64,000 bases of DNA from contig CASHSZ010000053.1 of assembly GCA_949358305.1 (NCBI GenBank), forward strand, positions 156,001 through 220,000, in the 5' to 3' direction. Under the pieces are notes generated by a model that was not told where the DNA came from, ran no database searches, and saw only the letters and a list, made by a program, of their open reading frames with translations. Made by a program: the position numbers and the translations under genes. Shown in pieces: positions 47,685-58,299 of this stretch. Each line of letters starts with the position of its first letter. Within the stretch, counting starts at the first letter, position 1. The stretch is from Strigamia acuminata (Eukaryota; Arthropoda; Chilopoda; Geophilomorpha; Linotaeniidae).

Positions 47685-48309
47685 TACATTACGTTTCGGT
47701 CACGGCTTCCGTCAGATGGCGCTCTGGTTTACTTAAATTTTGCCGTAAATTGCTTTTTTCGCCTTTGTAACTATATTTGATCCAAAAACTAATGACGCCA
47801 TCGTTTTCAGCGCCAAATTACACGTAGGAAACCTCATTTAATCATTAAAATTGTTCAGTTTTAAAAATCAGTCTTTTTCAAATTTCCCACCAAATTTGCC
47901 ACGCGGTTGCCGACTTCGGTGGATCGTAACGGTACTTTTTCTTGACCAAATTGAAAAATAAAAGATACAGGCAGGTGCAGATTTGGATTTCCAGTCGAAT
48001 GAGACTGATTTCAAAATTTATAAACCTCATTTCGAGATAGAAAACAATATTTTTCAGTTTGCGACGAAGATTTCTGCCTCCATTATAGCTTACGGGATCC
48101 GCCGAGTGGCGCTGTTTTCCATTACATTTCGCCGTAATTTAGCATTTTCTTCTTTTTAACTATATTTAATGCCAATTTCATATTTATAATTGGAAAATAG
48201 ACCAAAAACTGCACCAGAAAAGTCTACTTTCCAATCGTCCGATTAATTTTTTAATTCATTTTTTTGGGATATTACACAAACCGGAAGTACCGGAAGTAGA
48301 AACATTACA
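47685..48309. other. Non-coding, contains a diverged direct repeat
   Basis: About 130 bp near 47700-47830 and 48085-48220 resemble each other (TGGCGCT, TTGCCGTAAATT / TCGCCGTAATTT, TTTAACTATATTT / TGTAACTATATTT). No exon. Confidence 0.5.
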
Positions 48310-49940
48310 TACAGGTCACGTGACCGGACGTCGAAGACGGACAGACAGAGCCGTTTCATTATTAGACTTTCTAAACACAAGGTTTAGAAGTCTAAAAAAT
48401 AGAAATGCATTTCCCGATCGTAGAATTAATTTTGTGCCACGTGCTCCAATCATTAATTAAATTATCTTCGCCGCAACTCACTGCCATAAAAGTTTTATAG
48501 AAAACCAATCGTTTCATATTTTATTTCCATCTCCCGGTGGTCTGGCGCCGTCATAGTCGACGGAAGTCTCTCCGAACAACACGTTCAACGGGCTTCACGA
48601 ACGCTTTCAGATCGAATGCGGAACTCGGGCCCGCCGCTTGGTCGAGCGGCGCAGTACCCGCCGAGCGGCGTGGTAGCCGGGTTCTCGCGTATGGCGATAG
48701 GGGGTCCTTTCTAAACAAACACCTCTCTCGGTCTCAGACTGGCCTTCGGGTCGGTCAAAATAATAAATAAATGAATCGGAAATAGAACGCACCCGTTCTC
48801 GCTCGGTCTACCGGCGAATGGGAGCAGTTGGGGCCGTTGAGCGGCGACGACAGCAGCCCTAACGACTCGTCCCGAAAATAAGTTTCCGCACCGACATCCG
48901 TTCACTTATTTAAACCCCATGACGCGCGCGTGGTTGCCTGCATTTTTCGGCTCGTTTCGACACGTTTCGACGTCGACGCGCGACCGTGAGCAAAGTCCTC
49001 AGCAACATATGGACATGAGTGTGTCTTTGCTCGCGATCTACGCGTTTGAGCGCGTTACGACGCGCGATAATGCACGTGATGCGATGGGGGTGAGCGCGAC
49101 ACGGGCTTTTGGCGCGGGCGTCGGTAATGATGTCCGTCAACGTGGATGAATGTCCGCGAAGTGTTTGGTGTTTATGGCAACGCACCAGGACGCAATTAAC
49201 AACCAACAAGAATTAAAAATATAACTGTTTAACAAAAAGAAACTCCTATAATGTTGAAACAATAAAGAAAACGCAAAATTCAGATTCAAATTTAGATTTG
49301 AATTAGGTCAGATTAGGCCAGGTTGTAGATCCACAGACTCTCGAGACGACAACAAGAAAATAAAAAGGATGCGTTTATCGTTTGTAGGTAGAATCTCGCG
49401 CCGAGTTAAATAAAAGTCTTTAAAAAATAGAAATCGATTTCCCGGTCGTAGAATTAATTTTGTGTCATGTGATCCAGTCATTAATTAGATTTTCGTGGTA
49501 GATGTTGCGTGAAACAAGATCGTGAACGTCTCAATTGGTTTACGATTTAAATTTCATCTCGCAATACACGCTGCACCAACGTAGTCGACGCGAGTTTATA
49601 TCACTGCACTCGATGGGTTTTGTGAGCATTTTTAGACCAATCGATCGTACAGCTTGTTTGCTAGTTTCCTTTCGAGGTCAGCGGTTAACTCTTTGCATTC
49701 TATGATGCTGTTGGTTCCAACGGCGATACGCGTCTCCCGCCTGCCTCTCGGTCTCAGACTGGCCTTCGGGCCGGTCAAAAAAAAAGAAAAAAATTAATAA
49801 ATAGATAAATAAGTCGGGAACAAAACGCATCCATCCCGACGAATAGTGACAGTTGGGCTCGTTGAGCGGTGGCGAAGGCGGCGGCAACCCCGACGACTCG
49901 TCCCAAAAATAAGCTCCCACATCGACACTCATCCGTTCGC
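48310..49940 (+). repeat. R repeat cluster (head, R1, R2, R1)
   Basis: The head with GGTCACGTGACC (48314) leads to R1 (to 48910) with hairpin variant GGCC-TTCG-GGTC. R2 follows (48940-49340) and another R1 piece (49390-49940). The copies are 10-25% diverged by eye from those at 43-44 kb. Confidence 0.7.
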
Positions 49941-49969
49941 GTGTGCACGTGTGTGTCTGTGTGTGGCAT

Positions 49970-50133
49970 TTTACAACGGAGTGGCATCGACGTGTCCATT
50001 GGTTGACTCGAGTTCCAACCGTCCCCAACGCCTCGTAAAAATCGACACCGATTTTATGACTTTGAACGACTTTATCGCTAACATTTCCATCTGATTCCCC
50101 GTAACGACGTTTTGACCATTGCTCCCCCCACAC
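49970..50133 (-). pseudogene. Conserved segment downstream of E (partner of 35815-36036)
   Basis: On the minus strand it encodes VDFYEALGTVGTRVNQ and nearby CHTQTHTCTRE, matching the order in the C-associated segment. Position and orientation relative to E mirror the C side. It runs into an R repeat on its left. Confidence 0.35.
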
Positions 50134-50276
50134 TCCAATTCAAAATTTAATAAGAAATTGTCAAACTTTTCAAATTCTATGATAAAAGTTGAGTGTTTTT
50201 ATTGTTTACAAAATAAAAACGAAAAATAAAAAAATAAAATAAAAAAAGATTCAAAATCGACTCGTCACATCGCCGA

Positions 50277-50534
50277 TTACGCGCCTGGTCGTGGGTCACT
50301 GAGGAAGAGATCAAATTGAATAAACTAAATGAACAAACTGATGGACGAGCGGACAAATTGAAACGTTGAACCGAATTAATTACCTCGACGCCGGACGCCC
50401 TGGCAACGTCGGTTCGGTGGCCGCGAAACGCGCTAGCATCCTGGCGCGCCCGCGGGATTGACTTGAAAAATAGAAAATAAAATAAAATAAATATAAATAA
50501 ATAAATCAATTCGAATCAAACCAACCAATCGGTC

Positions 50535-50565
<31 letters not shown>

Positions 50566-50672
50566 GTTGAATCGAATTAACTCACATCGGCATCGGACGT
50601 CCCGGTCCCATCAACTGGGCGCCCGCGAAGCGAAGAAACAGTAAGGAACGTCCGCGAGGATGGCTTAAAAAA

Positions 50673-50703
<31 letters not shown>

Positions 50704-50981
50704 ATGAATAAATAAATCAAACGAGACGTTTGACCGGATTACATCGGTTCCGGAGTCGCGCGCTGGAATGGCGCAACCCGCATGATGGGTCGAATGTGAC
50801 CGGGTTCGGTCCACTGCCACGATGGCGACTGGGGCGGATCAATTGGCTGACAACTGAATAAACAAAGAAATAAAGAAATGAAGAAACGGATAAACGAACG
50901 ATCGAAACCGGTCGGTCGAATCTCTCACCTTGCATCATCGCCGTCGTTGTTGTGGTCGTTGGTTTTCTCGTTTTTGTTCAT
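50277..50981 (-). CDS. Gene E: exon-module protein, inverted paralogue of C
   Basis: Minus-strand exons: 50929-50981, 50743-50853, 50586-50663, 50384-50461, 50277-50298. All introns are phase 2 and the frame is open, giving 113 residues. Exons 3 and 4 are both exactly 78 nt and encode related units (PRGRSLLFLRFAGAQL and SRGRARMLARFAATEPT). The last exon is 22 nt (SDPRPGA), the same length as in C. Exon 1 ends with the same donor context as C (GTGAGAGATTCGACCGACCGG). Gene C's long homopolymer start is replaced by MNKNEKTNDHNNDGDDA. An acceptor-like TTCCAG sits just before the ATG, so an untranslated first exon is possible. Function unknown. Confidence 0.6.
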
Positions 50982-51560
50982 CGTCTGGAACATAGAAATT
51001 AAATTAAAGTCGAATGCAAAGGAAAATAAAATAACGGCTAAGAAAAAATAAAAAATTGCAAGTCACGAGTCTGTCAAATGAGCGAGCGAGCGGTGCCCGA
51101 CCGAACCAATGCAGGCGTTCGTGTTTGCACGCGCGTGTTAATTGATACGTTGTCGAGAGAGGCGTAGAGGTAATCGAGGGTTGTTTTTTTTTTCAATTTG
51201 TCGATCGATTGACTGATAAATGTGACGGTAGAACGGTCAACTACTCACTTTTTGGAAGATGGAAACACGACGTCGTCTGTCCCGCGCGTGATCACTATCG
51301 ATGCATAGAGCGACACCAAGTGACATAATCCGGAAACATGGCGGCTGTCTGTCTCCATCCTCTCGGCACACGGTTCCACGCGGCGGGTATCTCCGTCCAC
51401 TCGACCAATCGTCGTATTCGTTGTTATCCTTTTTCCTTTTTTTTTTCTTTTTTTTTTCTTTCTTTTTTTTTCTTTTTTTCTTTTTTAGGCGAGTAAATAA
51501 AACTGACTGAAATAAAAATTCCCATCCGTCCACCCATTTCGTTTTGTTTTTTAACGTGAC
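50982..51560. other. Upstream region of gene E and simple repeats
   Basis: The minus-strand promoter block shared with C lies near 51055-51135. A long T/C tract follows at 51425-51487. No other gene. Confidence 0.45.
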
Positions 51561-52915
51561 GATTCTGAGTAATTACGTCACACCGTGTACCCCAACCATT
51601 AATCAGATTATCACGATAGATGTCGCGTGAAATGAGATTGTGAACGCTTAAACTGGTCTACGGTTTAAATTCCATTACGCGATGCACGGCGCGCCATCGT
51701 AAATGACGCGAATTTCGGTCACTGCATCCGATGGATCTACTAACACCTTCAGACCAACCGGGACTGATTCGAGCCCTCGCGGAAATCCGGGGGGTTTCGG
51801 TCACAAAAGTCTGCATTCGGGTTGCGCAACCACTCTATTGTTCAGCCGTTGGTCAACCGGGGCAGTTGGCACCGACGAGCGTCGACAGTCCCAACAAATT
51901 CTTCCAAAATAAACTCTCACATCGACATCACAACGTTCCGCCCGGTACAAACAAACAAACAGTTATGAAAAACACTTGGTTTATCTATTTATTTATTTAT
52001 TTGTCCGTTCGTTTCCACACACTCTCTTTGCACATGACAGATTCGGCATCTGGTCGTAGAAAATTTCAATATTTTGATGCAACACGTTCTGGTGTCAGTG
52101 CGCGATCGTGAGCGAAGTCCTCGACAATGTGCTCGCATGAGCGTGTCTTTGTTTGCCATGCACACGCGTGAACGCGTTCCCACGCGCGATAATATGCGAG
52201 GTGCGATGTATGTAAGCGCGACATGGATTTTTGACACCGGCATCGATAATAATGTTCACCAACGTGGATAAATGTCCGAAGGTGTCCGGTGCTTATGGCA
52301 ACGCACCGGGACGCAGTTAAATAGCAAGTAGAATTAAAAATATAATTGTTTAATAAAAGGAAACTCTCATAATGTTGAAACGATAAAGCAAACGCAGAAT
52401 TCAGATCCAAACTCAGATTCGAATTAGGTCAGATTAGGCCAGGTTATAGATCCACAAACTCCCGAGACGCGACAAGAAAATGAAAAGGACGCGTTTATCA
52501 CTTACAGGTGCCTGGCGATCGACAACGAGCGGACGATTAAAGTTTAAATTTCGGATCTTGGAACCGGTTCCGCGGTTCGTATTCCAATGATTAACGAGAT
52601 TATCTTCGTAGCAACCGACTGGAACAAAAGTTTCGTAAAATATCCGCCGTTTCATATTTTAATTTTACCTTCCAGAGTTGACGTCCCGTCGGAGTCGACG
52701 CGAGTTCTAATCACCGCGTCCGCTGCATTTTGCGAAAGCCTTCAGACCGAGAGCAGAGCGAGGGGCCGTCGTCGCTCGGTCGAGCGGCACAGTACCCACC
52801 GAGTGGCGCGGTACCCGAGTTCTTCTGACGCCAGTGCCGATAGGTGTCCCTTTTGCACGCCCCTCTCGGTCTCAGACTGGCCTTCTGGTCAGTCACAATA
52901 ACAAATCAAAAATAA
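51561..52915 (+). repeat. R repeat cluster (R1, R2, R1)
   Basis: R1 51561-51960, R2 52020-52440 and R1 52450-52915. The last has the informative hairpin variant ACTGGCC-TTCT-GGTCAGT, still fully paired. Confidence 0.7.
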
Positions 52916-53505
52916 GCTACACAACTGACAAAAGTTATGATTAAAATGCTGATTAAAAATGTAATAATATTGTTGCCAAATAACTGACGACTATAAATAA
53001 ATTTTCCACATTGAAATTGTCCGTAAAATCCGAAGTAAAATTCATCGGAGGAAATTATACCTGTGCACCTCGCTGCGCGGTATCTGCGCATGCGCATTTA
53101 CGATTTAACGCAAACTTTAAATTAATCCCAGAATCCATCATTGTTCGCAATTGTGATTGCGTCTGGAATTGTGTGCTATTTTAATTGTAAATTTTAATAT
53201 TTCAATAATCTCAAATCAAACTGAAAAAAAAAAAAAAAAAAAAATATTCATTTCATTAAATTCTGATTGTCGCCCCTCTCGACCACGTTGCGTTCATTAT
53301 CACGCATTAGGGCGCGCTCAAACGCGCGTACCATTAGAGGCGACGCGTTTGCGTTGGTGCACTGATGTGCGCTTCTCTCGCGGGTGGGCGCAAAGAAATG
53401 GAGAGGAAAAGAGAAAACGTAAAGAAGAGAATGGAAAGAATCCTCTCTTTATTTTTTTTTATTTCTTTATTTATTTATTTATTTTTTTTCTTAATTTCTA
53501 ATTTG
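52916..53505. other. Distal upstream region of the thymidine kinase, repeat-like
   Basis: Part of it (53275-53370) resembles 61650-61735 (TCACGCATTAGGG, AAACGCGCGTACCATTA). No exon. Confidence 0.45.
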
Positions 53506-53640
53506 TGTCACCGAGTGTCGCGTCGTATTCTCGCGTCTTTGCAGCGAGCGACGGGCTAAAGCTTTCCTACCATACCGCGCTTTGCTTCGCGCACTTGTAC
53601 GCATTGGTTCATTCGCTATATCGAGTTTCGTTTGCACGGT
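53506..53640 (+). promoter_or_regulatory. Upstream block of the thymidine kinase shared with gene A
   Basis: CCGAGTGTCGCGTCG, AAGCTTTCC and GCATTGGTTCATT occur in the same order as at 12165-12290, again 300-420 bp before the start codon. ATTGG is an inverted CCAAT box, commonly found in cell-cycle gene promoters. Confidence 0.4.
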
Positions 53641-53929
53641 AAGCAAACCTAGTCAATTTTCAAAATAGAAAAAGGGGAAGAATCTCCAACAATTTGACCG
53701 ACTCGTCAATTAAACCGACCGACCAACTAACTAAATGAACCAGAACGGGTCGATGCGCGAGCACGGGCGGGAATCCCCGTGGTTACACCACTATCACCGC
53801 CATTTTGTTCTCGATCTCTATCCAATTTTAGTTTTGCAGTCGGACTCACGATTTTGTCAGTTTTTCGTTTTTCATTTATTCGTTTAAATTCTTTCTCTTT
53901 TTCCTCGATGGTAGACGCAACAAGACGAG

Positions 53930-54487
53930 ATGTCGACGTCGGCCATCGAGGATCGACCACGAGGCAATATCCAGTTAATAGTGGGCCCGATGTTTGCAGG
54001 GAAAACAACTGAACTCTTGAGGCGCCTAGAAGGAGAAGAAGCGTTGTTATTGAAGCCCAAAATCGACAACCGCCACATTCCCGGAGAAATCGTCGCTCGT
54101 GACGGAAAATCGAGAGCGGCGCGCGCCGTCGAAAACCTCGCGGAAGCCCGAAGACAATCCGAAAATTTCGGGATTATCGGGATTGACGAGGGCCAGTTTT
54201 TCGAGGACTTGGTACAATTCTGTCAAGAAATGGCAGAGAAAGGAAAGACTGTGGTAATCGCGGCCCTCGATGGGGATTTCAAGTTGAACCCGTTCGGTCA
54301 AGTCTGCGATTTGCTCCCGAAATCAGAGCACATCGTGAAGCTGAAGGCAACGTGCTACCGGTGTCGAGGGGAAGCCGCGTTCACGAAGCGGACGTCGGGC
54401 GAAGAAGACGTCGTGGTGATAGGGGGTGCCGAGAAATACGCCCCCACGTGTCGCGCGTGTTTCGCAAATTGTTCACCAATCGGCTAA
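53930..54487 (+). CDS. TK1: Thymidine kinase, TK1 type, intronless
   Basis: This 185-residue protein phosphorylates thymidine to dTMP with ATP in the cytosol, the salvage route to dTTP. Motifs: P-loop GPMFAGKTTE at residues 19-28, the catalytic glutamate in DEGQFF (86-91), the zinc cysteines C142, C145, C174 and C177, and IGGAEKYAPTCRAC near the end, which forms the thymidine-binding lasso in TK1. Length is at the short end for animal TK1; the usual C-terminal degradation-signal extension is missing. The frame has no intron, unlike typical animal TK1 genes, so it may be a retrocopy or an ancestral intronless gene. A viral or microbial source is possible, but its GC-rich codons match the neighbours. 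Confidence 0.93.
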   Translation: MSTSAIEDRPRGNIQLIVGPMFAGKTTELLRRLEGEEALLLKPKIDNRHIPGEIVARDGKSRAARAVENLAEARRQSENFGIIGIDEGQFFEDLVQFCQEMAEKGKTVVIAALDGDFKLNPFGQVCDLLPKSEHIVKLKATCYRCRGEAAFTKRTSGEEDVVVIGGAEKYAPTCRACFANCSPIG

Positions 54488-54810
54488 CTAACAAACCGGT
54501 CGTGTCGTTTTTAACACCGATAGATTCATTCGAATTAAATTTTTTTTTTTTTTGCGATCAAATAAACCCAATCAATCGTGGCCACTTATCTCAAATTCAA
54601 TTTTTATTTAAATTATAAACCACAAACGAACAAAATACAATAAAAAATGAAAAATTACGCCGATGGCGCTACGTTTGATAACGATGTCCCACTAAGAGGA
54701 AGAAAAAAAAATATATGTATATATATATATATCAAACAAACAAACAAACAAACAAACAAACAAACAAACAAACAAACAAAAAAAAAAAAAAAGAATGATA
54801 AAAAGAATAA
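54488..54810. other. Spacer between convergent thymidine kinase and gene F
   Basis: It has a T run with AATAAA (54561), a CAAA tract (54735-54780) and TATA repeats. No exon. Confidence 0.45.
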
Positions 54811-55700
54811 TTAATTAACTAACTGGACAGGTAGATATAGCGCGACGAACTGGTGGCGGTCGCGGGTGACTGGTGACTGGTAACTGGTGACGAACGGGTT
54901 GCAACCACCAAACTGGTAGCAAGTTGTGCAGAATTGAAACACATAGTTTCGGGTGGATCTTGGGATATCCGACCACCCATGCGTCGGTGGTGTTGGGCGA
55001 TCCCGCGCGTGGCGCCTGTTGCATTGGAAATTATTGGCACGCATAGGTGGCAACCATGGTAAGTTACTATGGAAAAAAAAAAAAATGATTAATCAAATCG
55101 CGACCGACGAATCGACCATAAATTGCTTTACTCACTCTGGCACATAGCGCCTCGGCCCGAAGAATATGTTATTACCAAATTCCCCGGGCCGCACATAGAT
55201 GGTCTGCGGCGACCTCGTCGAAGGTGGCGATCGCGACGAACCCCTTAAAAATAAAATAAAAATAAAATAGAATGAAATAAAAAGTGTCAAATAAATAAAA
55301 CCAATCGATCGACCAATCACTCTCACCTTGTGCCCGGGCGCATTTCACCCCAAATGATGGGGTTATTCACGTTCTTTTTCCCAAACGACAATCGCGATGG
55401 GCCCCTTAAAAATAAAATAAAAATAAAATGAAATAAAATAAAATGTGTCGAATAAATAAAACCAATCGATCGACCAACCACTCTCACCTCGTGCCCGGGC
55501 GCATTTCACCCCAAATGATGGGGTTATTCACGTTCTTTTTCCCAAACGACAATCGCGATGGGCCCCTTAAAAATAAAATAAAAATAAAATGAAATAAAAT
55601 AAAATGTGTCGAATAAATAAAACCAATCGATCGACCAACCACTCTCACCTCTCGTGCCCGGGCGCACTTCACCCCAGATGACGTTCTTTCCGTTCTCCAT
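54811..55700 (-). CDS. Gene F: exon-module protein with two near-identical 78-nt exons
   Basis: Minus-strand exons: 55649-55700 (starts MENGKNVIWGEVRPGT), 55488-55565, 55327-55404, 55136-55243, 54811-55066. The second and third exons are both exactly 78 nt, differ at a single base, and lie in 161-bp exon-intron units. They encode FGKKNVNNPIIWGEMRPGT and are symmetric phase-2 exons, as in C and E. Exon 4 (YVRPGEFGNNIFFGPRRYV) looks like an older copy. The last exon encodes a cysteine-containing tail (CNRRHARDR, CTTCYQFGGC). Oddity: exon 1 ends in phase 1 through an extra AG (ACGAGAG rather than ACGAG), which breaks the join. An acceptor precedes the ATG, so an upstream exon may exist near 56030-56290. 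No family recognised. Confidence 0.55.
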
Positions 55701-55963
55701 CTGAAATGTAAAAATTAGATTACCGTAAATTAAATACAAACGAGAATTGAACAGCAAAACACAATCAATGAAAAGGAAAGGAAGGTGAATAAAACCACAG
55801 ATCAATCAAACAATGATAAACCGAATTATTCTCTTTTCATTTCTGGCAAGCGAGAATATGGCGACGAATTCCGCGCCTCTCCACGCTTCCACTCGTTTAG
55901 ACACAAGCGGACGAATGGTCGGATTGTTGAAACAATTGTTGTCGTTGTCAATTGGTTGATTGG

Positions 55964-55996
<33 letters not shown>

Positions 55997-56530
55997 TGAT
56001 AAATAGATAAACGGCATAAATACTTTCAACTTGCTCAGCAGCGAAGCACGTGGCGGCGCGGAATCAGCGGTCAGGTATGGCGGATTTCGATAACGACGCT
56101 GCTTGGTGAGCGGAGTTACAAAAAAATAAAAATTTGAAAGCATCGTGAAACAAATAGATGAATAAACAAATAAACATAAATATATAAATAAACAAATAAA
56201 TAAATAAAATAGACAAAAATAAACAAACAACGTCGCATCACGCGCGGGATTCCATGGTTGTCGCCAGATGCCGCGTCGAATCACTCGCGCGCTCGCCATC
56301 AGTAGTGTGGACCCCGTGTCGTGAACAAGTGAACAAGTGGAACGATTAGAGGTAAATTAACCATTTTCCCGGTAAACACTCGTCAGTTGGCGTTTTTACA
56401 CGCGGTTCGCGGCCCTGGACTGCATTGCTTTTTGCGGCAGGTGAGCGTCGGGACCGCGGTGCCGTTTTAAAACCGAGACGGTATCGTGTACCAGGGCCAC
56501 GGTACTTTGAAAAACTCGTGTAACGCGAAC
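55701..56530. other. Region upstream of gene F, possible untranslated exons
   Basis: On the minus strand GCCAGATGCCGCG near 56262 resembles words upstream of D and G. A GATA tract lies at 55965-56000. A short open piece (56035-56100) with a good acceptor may be an exon, but I cannot join it in frame. Confidence 0.3.
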
Positions 56531-56539
56531 CGACTTTGT

Positions 56540-56741
56540 CGTACAACGAGAAAATACAAGATTCTCACTTTTTCTCGGTTTTGCTTTCATTTGATTAATT
56601 CTTATGTTACGTTTCAATGCAATTTATCTCATTTCAGAAAACTACAAGACACGAATAAAAAGAAGATTTTTTCGTCTGTTTCTTATTGCATGGTGGGTTA
56701 AGCCTATATATAAGATTTTTCTCATTTAATTAGAAATAAAC

Positions 56742-56773
<32 letters not shown>

Positions 56774-56910
56774 CTTTTTATATGTGTCTCGCAGACTTCT
56801 GAAATAAGATAAATTGTATTGAAACCAAAGGTAAGAATTAACCAAATGGAAGTAAAACCGAGAAAATACGAGAACTTCGTATTTTCTCGTGTTTTCTCGC
56901 ATTGTTCCGC
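56540..56910. repeat. Imperfect long inverted repeat (fold-back)
   Basis: About 130 bp at 56545-56672 match the reverse complement of about 56763-56905: TTTTCTCGGTTTT, TTAATTCTTA, CAATTTATCT-ATTTCAGAA and AAAAAGAAGATTTTTT appear in order on both arms. About 90 bp with a long A run separate them. It may be a MITE-like or fold-back element. Confidence 0.7.
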
Positions 56911-57063
56911 GGTAGGCATCAAATGTACCACGTCCAACACGTACATGTACGCGCGTAGACTTGCGCGAACAATATGTGCGCGGATGTTTTATTCGACGTC
57001 CCACGTTTTGGTTCTTTTTGTTGCGATTTTAATTTTTATCTTTTTTTTCACATCGAAGAAAAT

Positions 57064-57658
57064 ATGGAAAAAGGAAAGAGAGGAGAAAAGCCGTCCACAA
57101 AGTCGCACCTGTCACCCGTCGTCCTTTTGGAACGCATCGACTTCATGGAGGCGTGGAGCCACACGCCAAACTTGAGCGCCGCCAGTAGTTCCGTGCATGA
57201 TGCACGCGAGCGAAAAACTAATGATCCCACGAAGATCAAGGGGGTATGTGTCCCATTCCGATATTTACTCTTTTGTCTTTTTTATTTGACCTTTTTTTTT
57301 TTTTTATTTTTTTTTTTATTTTTATTCGTTCTTTTCTCTCTTTCTCCAGTCGCTCGGTCGAAGACAGACGAAGGTCCAGGAGACGACAATGGCGGCGACG
57401 GAGGAAAGGGTCGAAAAAATGATGGAGGGACTAGAGGAGAGAATTGAGGAGTTGATAGACAGGACGGAACAAAGACTCAAGAAAATGGTGAAGGCGACGA
57501 TGGAGGAATTTGAGAAAACATTTGAAGAAGCAGAGGAAAAATGGTGGAAGGCGATGGAGGGAACGATGGGTTGGATAGAGGATGTCGTTGACGACGATGA
57601 TGATGACGAAGGCGCTGAAGAGGCAATTGGTGGTTCCGATCTTTCGATGGAATTATAA
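57064..57658 (+). CDS. Gene H2: two-exon coiled-coil protein
   Basis: Exon 1 is 57064-57243 and exon 2 is 57350-57658 (TAA), with a phase-0 intron. Exon 1 ends RKTNDPTKIKG and exon 2 opens SLGRRQTK, matching H1 at the junction. Exon 2 forms a charged amphipathic helix (MMEGLEERIEELIDRTEQRL, MVKATMEEFEKTFEEAEEK) and ends in an acidic tail. The protein is about 162 residues. Exon 1 outside the last dozen residues does not align with H1 or H3. Function unknown. Confidence 0.6.
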
Positions 57659-57955
57659 GAGGAGACGGTTTATTCCCACTCTCGTTTGTTTGTTTGTTTG
57701 ATTGATTTAGTTTTTGTTTTTGTTTTTAATTTTATTTATTCATTTATTTTTATTTTTTTTTTCAATTGTCAAAGATGTGACACAACTCTTATGGGATAAA
57801 AACAACAATCCCCCATCTCATTGTCTCGTATTGTTTGTTTATATTGCGTATATTTTGTTTCTCATTGTAAAAAAAACATCTCATCGGGTGATTAAATATA
57901 CGTCTTTATTTTATTTATTTTATTTATTTATCTGTTTCTCTTCTTTTCTATATTT
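57659..57955. other. 3' flank of gene H2
   Basis: TTTG and TTTA repeats with no exon. A short hydrophobic open frame here is made of simple repeats. Confidence 0.4.
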
Positions 57956-57961
57956 TAGCAC

Positions 57962-58195
57962 AATTTATAATCGACCCAGAGTGGTCGAGTGGGCAGGACT
58001 ACCTGCCGCATGGAGCCGTGGACTCTGGGTTCGAGTCTCGCTTCCGCGATCTTACGTTTGCTTTGTGCAGAAAAAAGGAAAGAAAGAGACTGACTGACTG
58101 CTGGGCGACAATGATGATGGTCCGAGAAATTCAACCCTTCTTTATTTTGTTTTAATTTTTATCCTATCTATCTATCTATCTATCTATCTAATTTT
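57962..58195 (+). repeat. Diverged SINE-like unit with tRNA-like head
   Basis: The head (57970-58050) has A box TGGTCGAGTGG and B box GGTTCGAGTCT, and the downstream CCTTCTTTATTTT tail word is kept. The CTCCCGC hairpin seen in the other units is not evident. A TATC tract ends it. Confidence 0.65.
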
Positions 58196-58299
58196 TTTTT
58201 TTTTTAATTTAAAACAATTACCGTCAGAGTGCGTTACCGTCGGAGATTTTTTCGTGATTGCCGTGCGCGCGAGAAAAATTGCAACCGACAAACTTTCCC

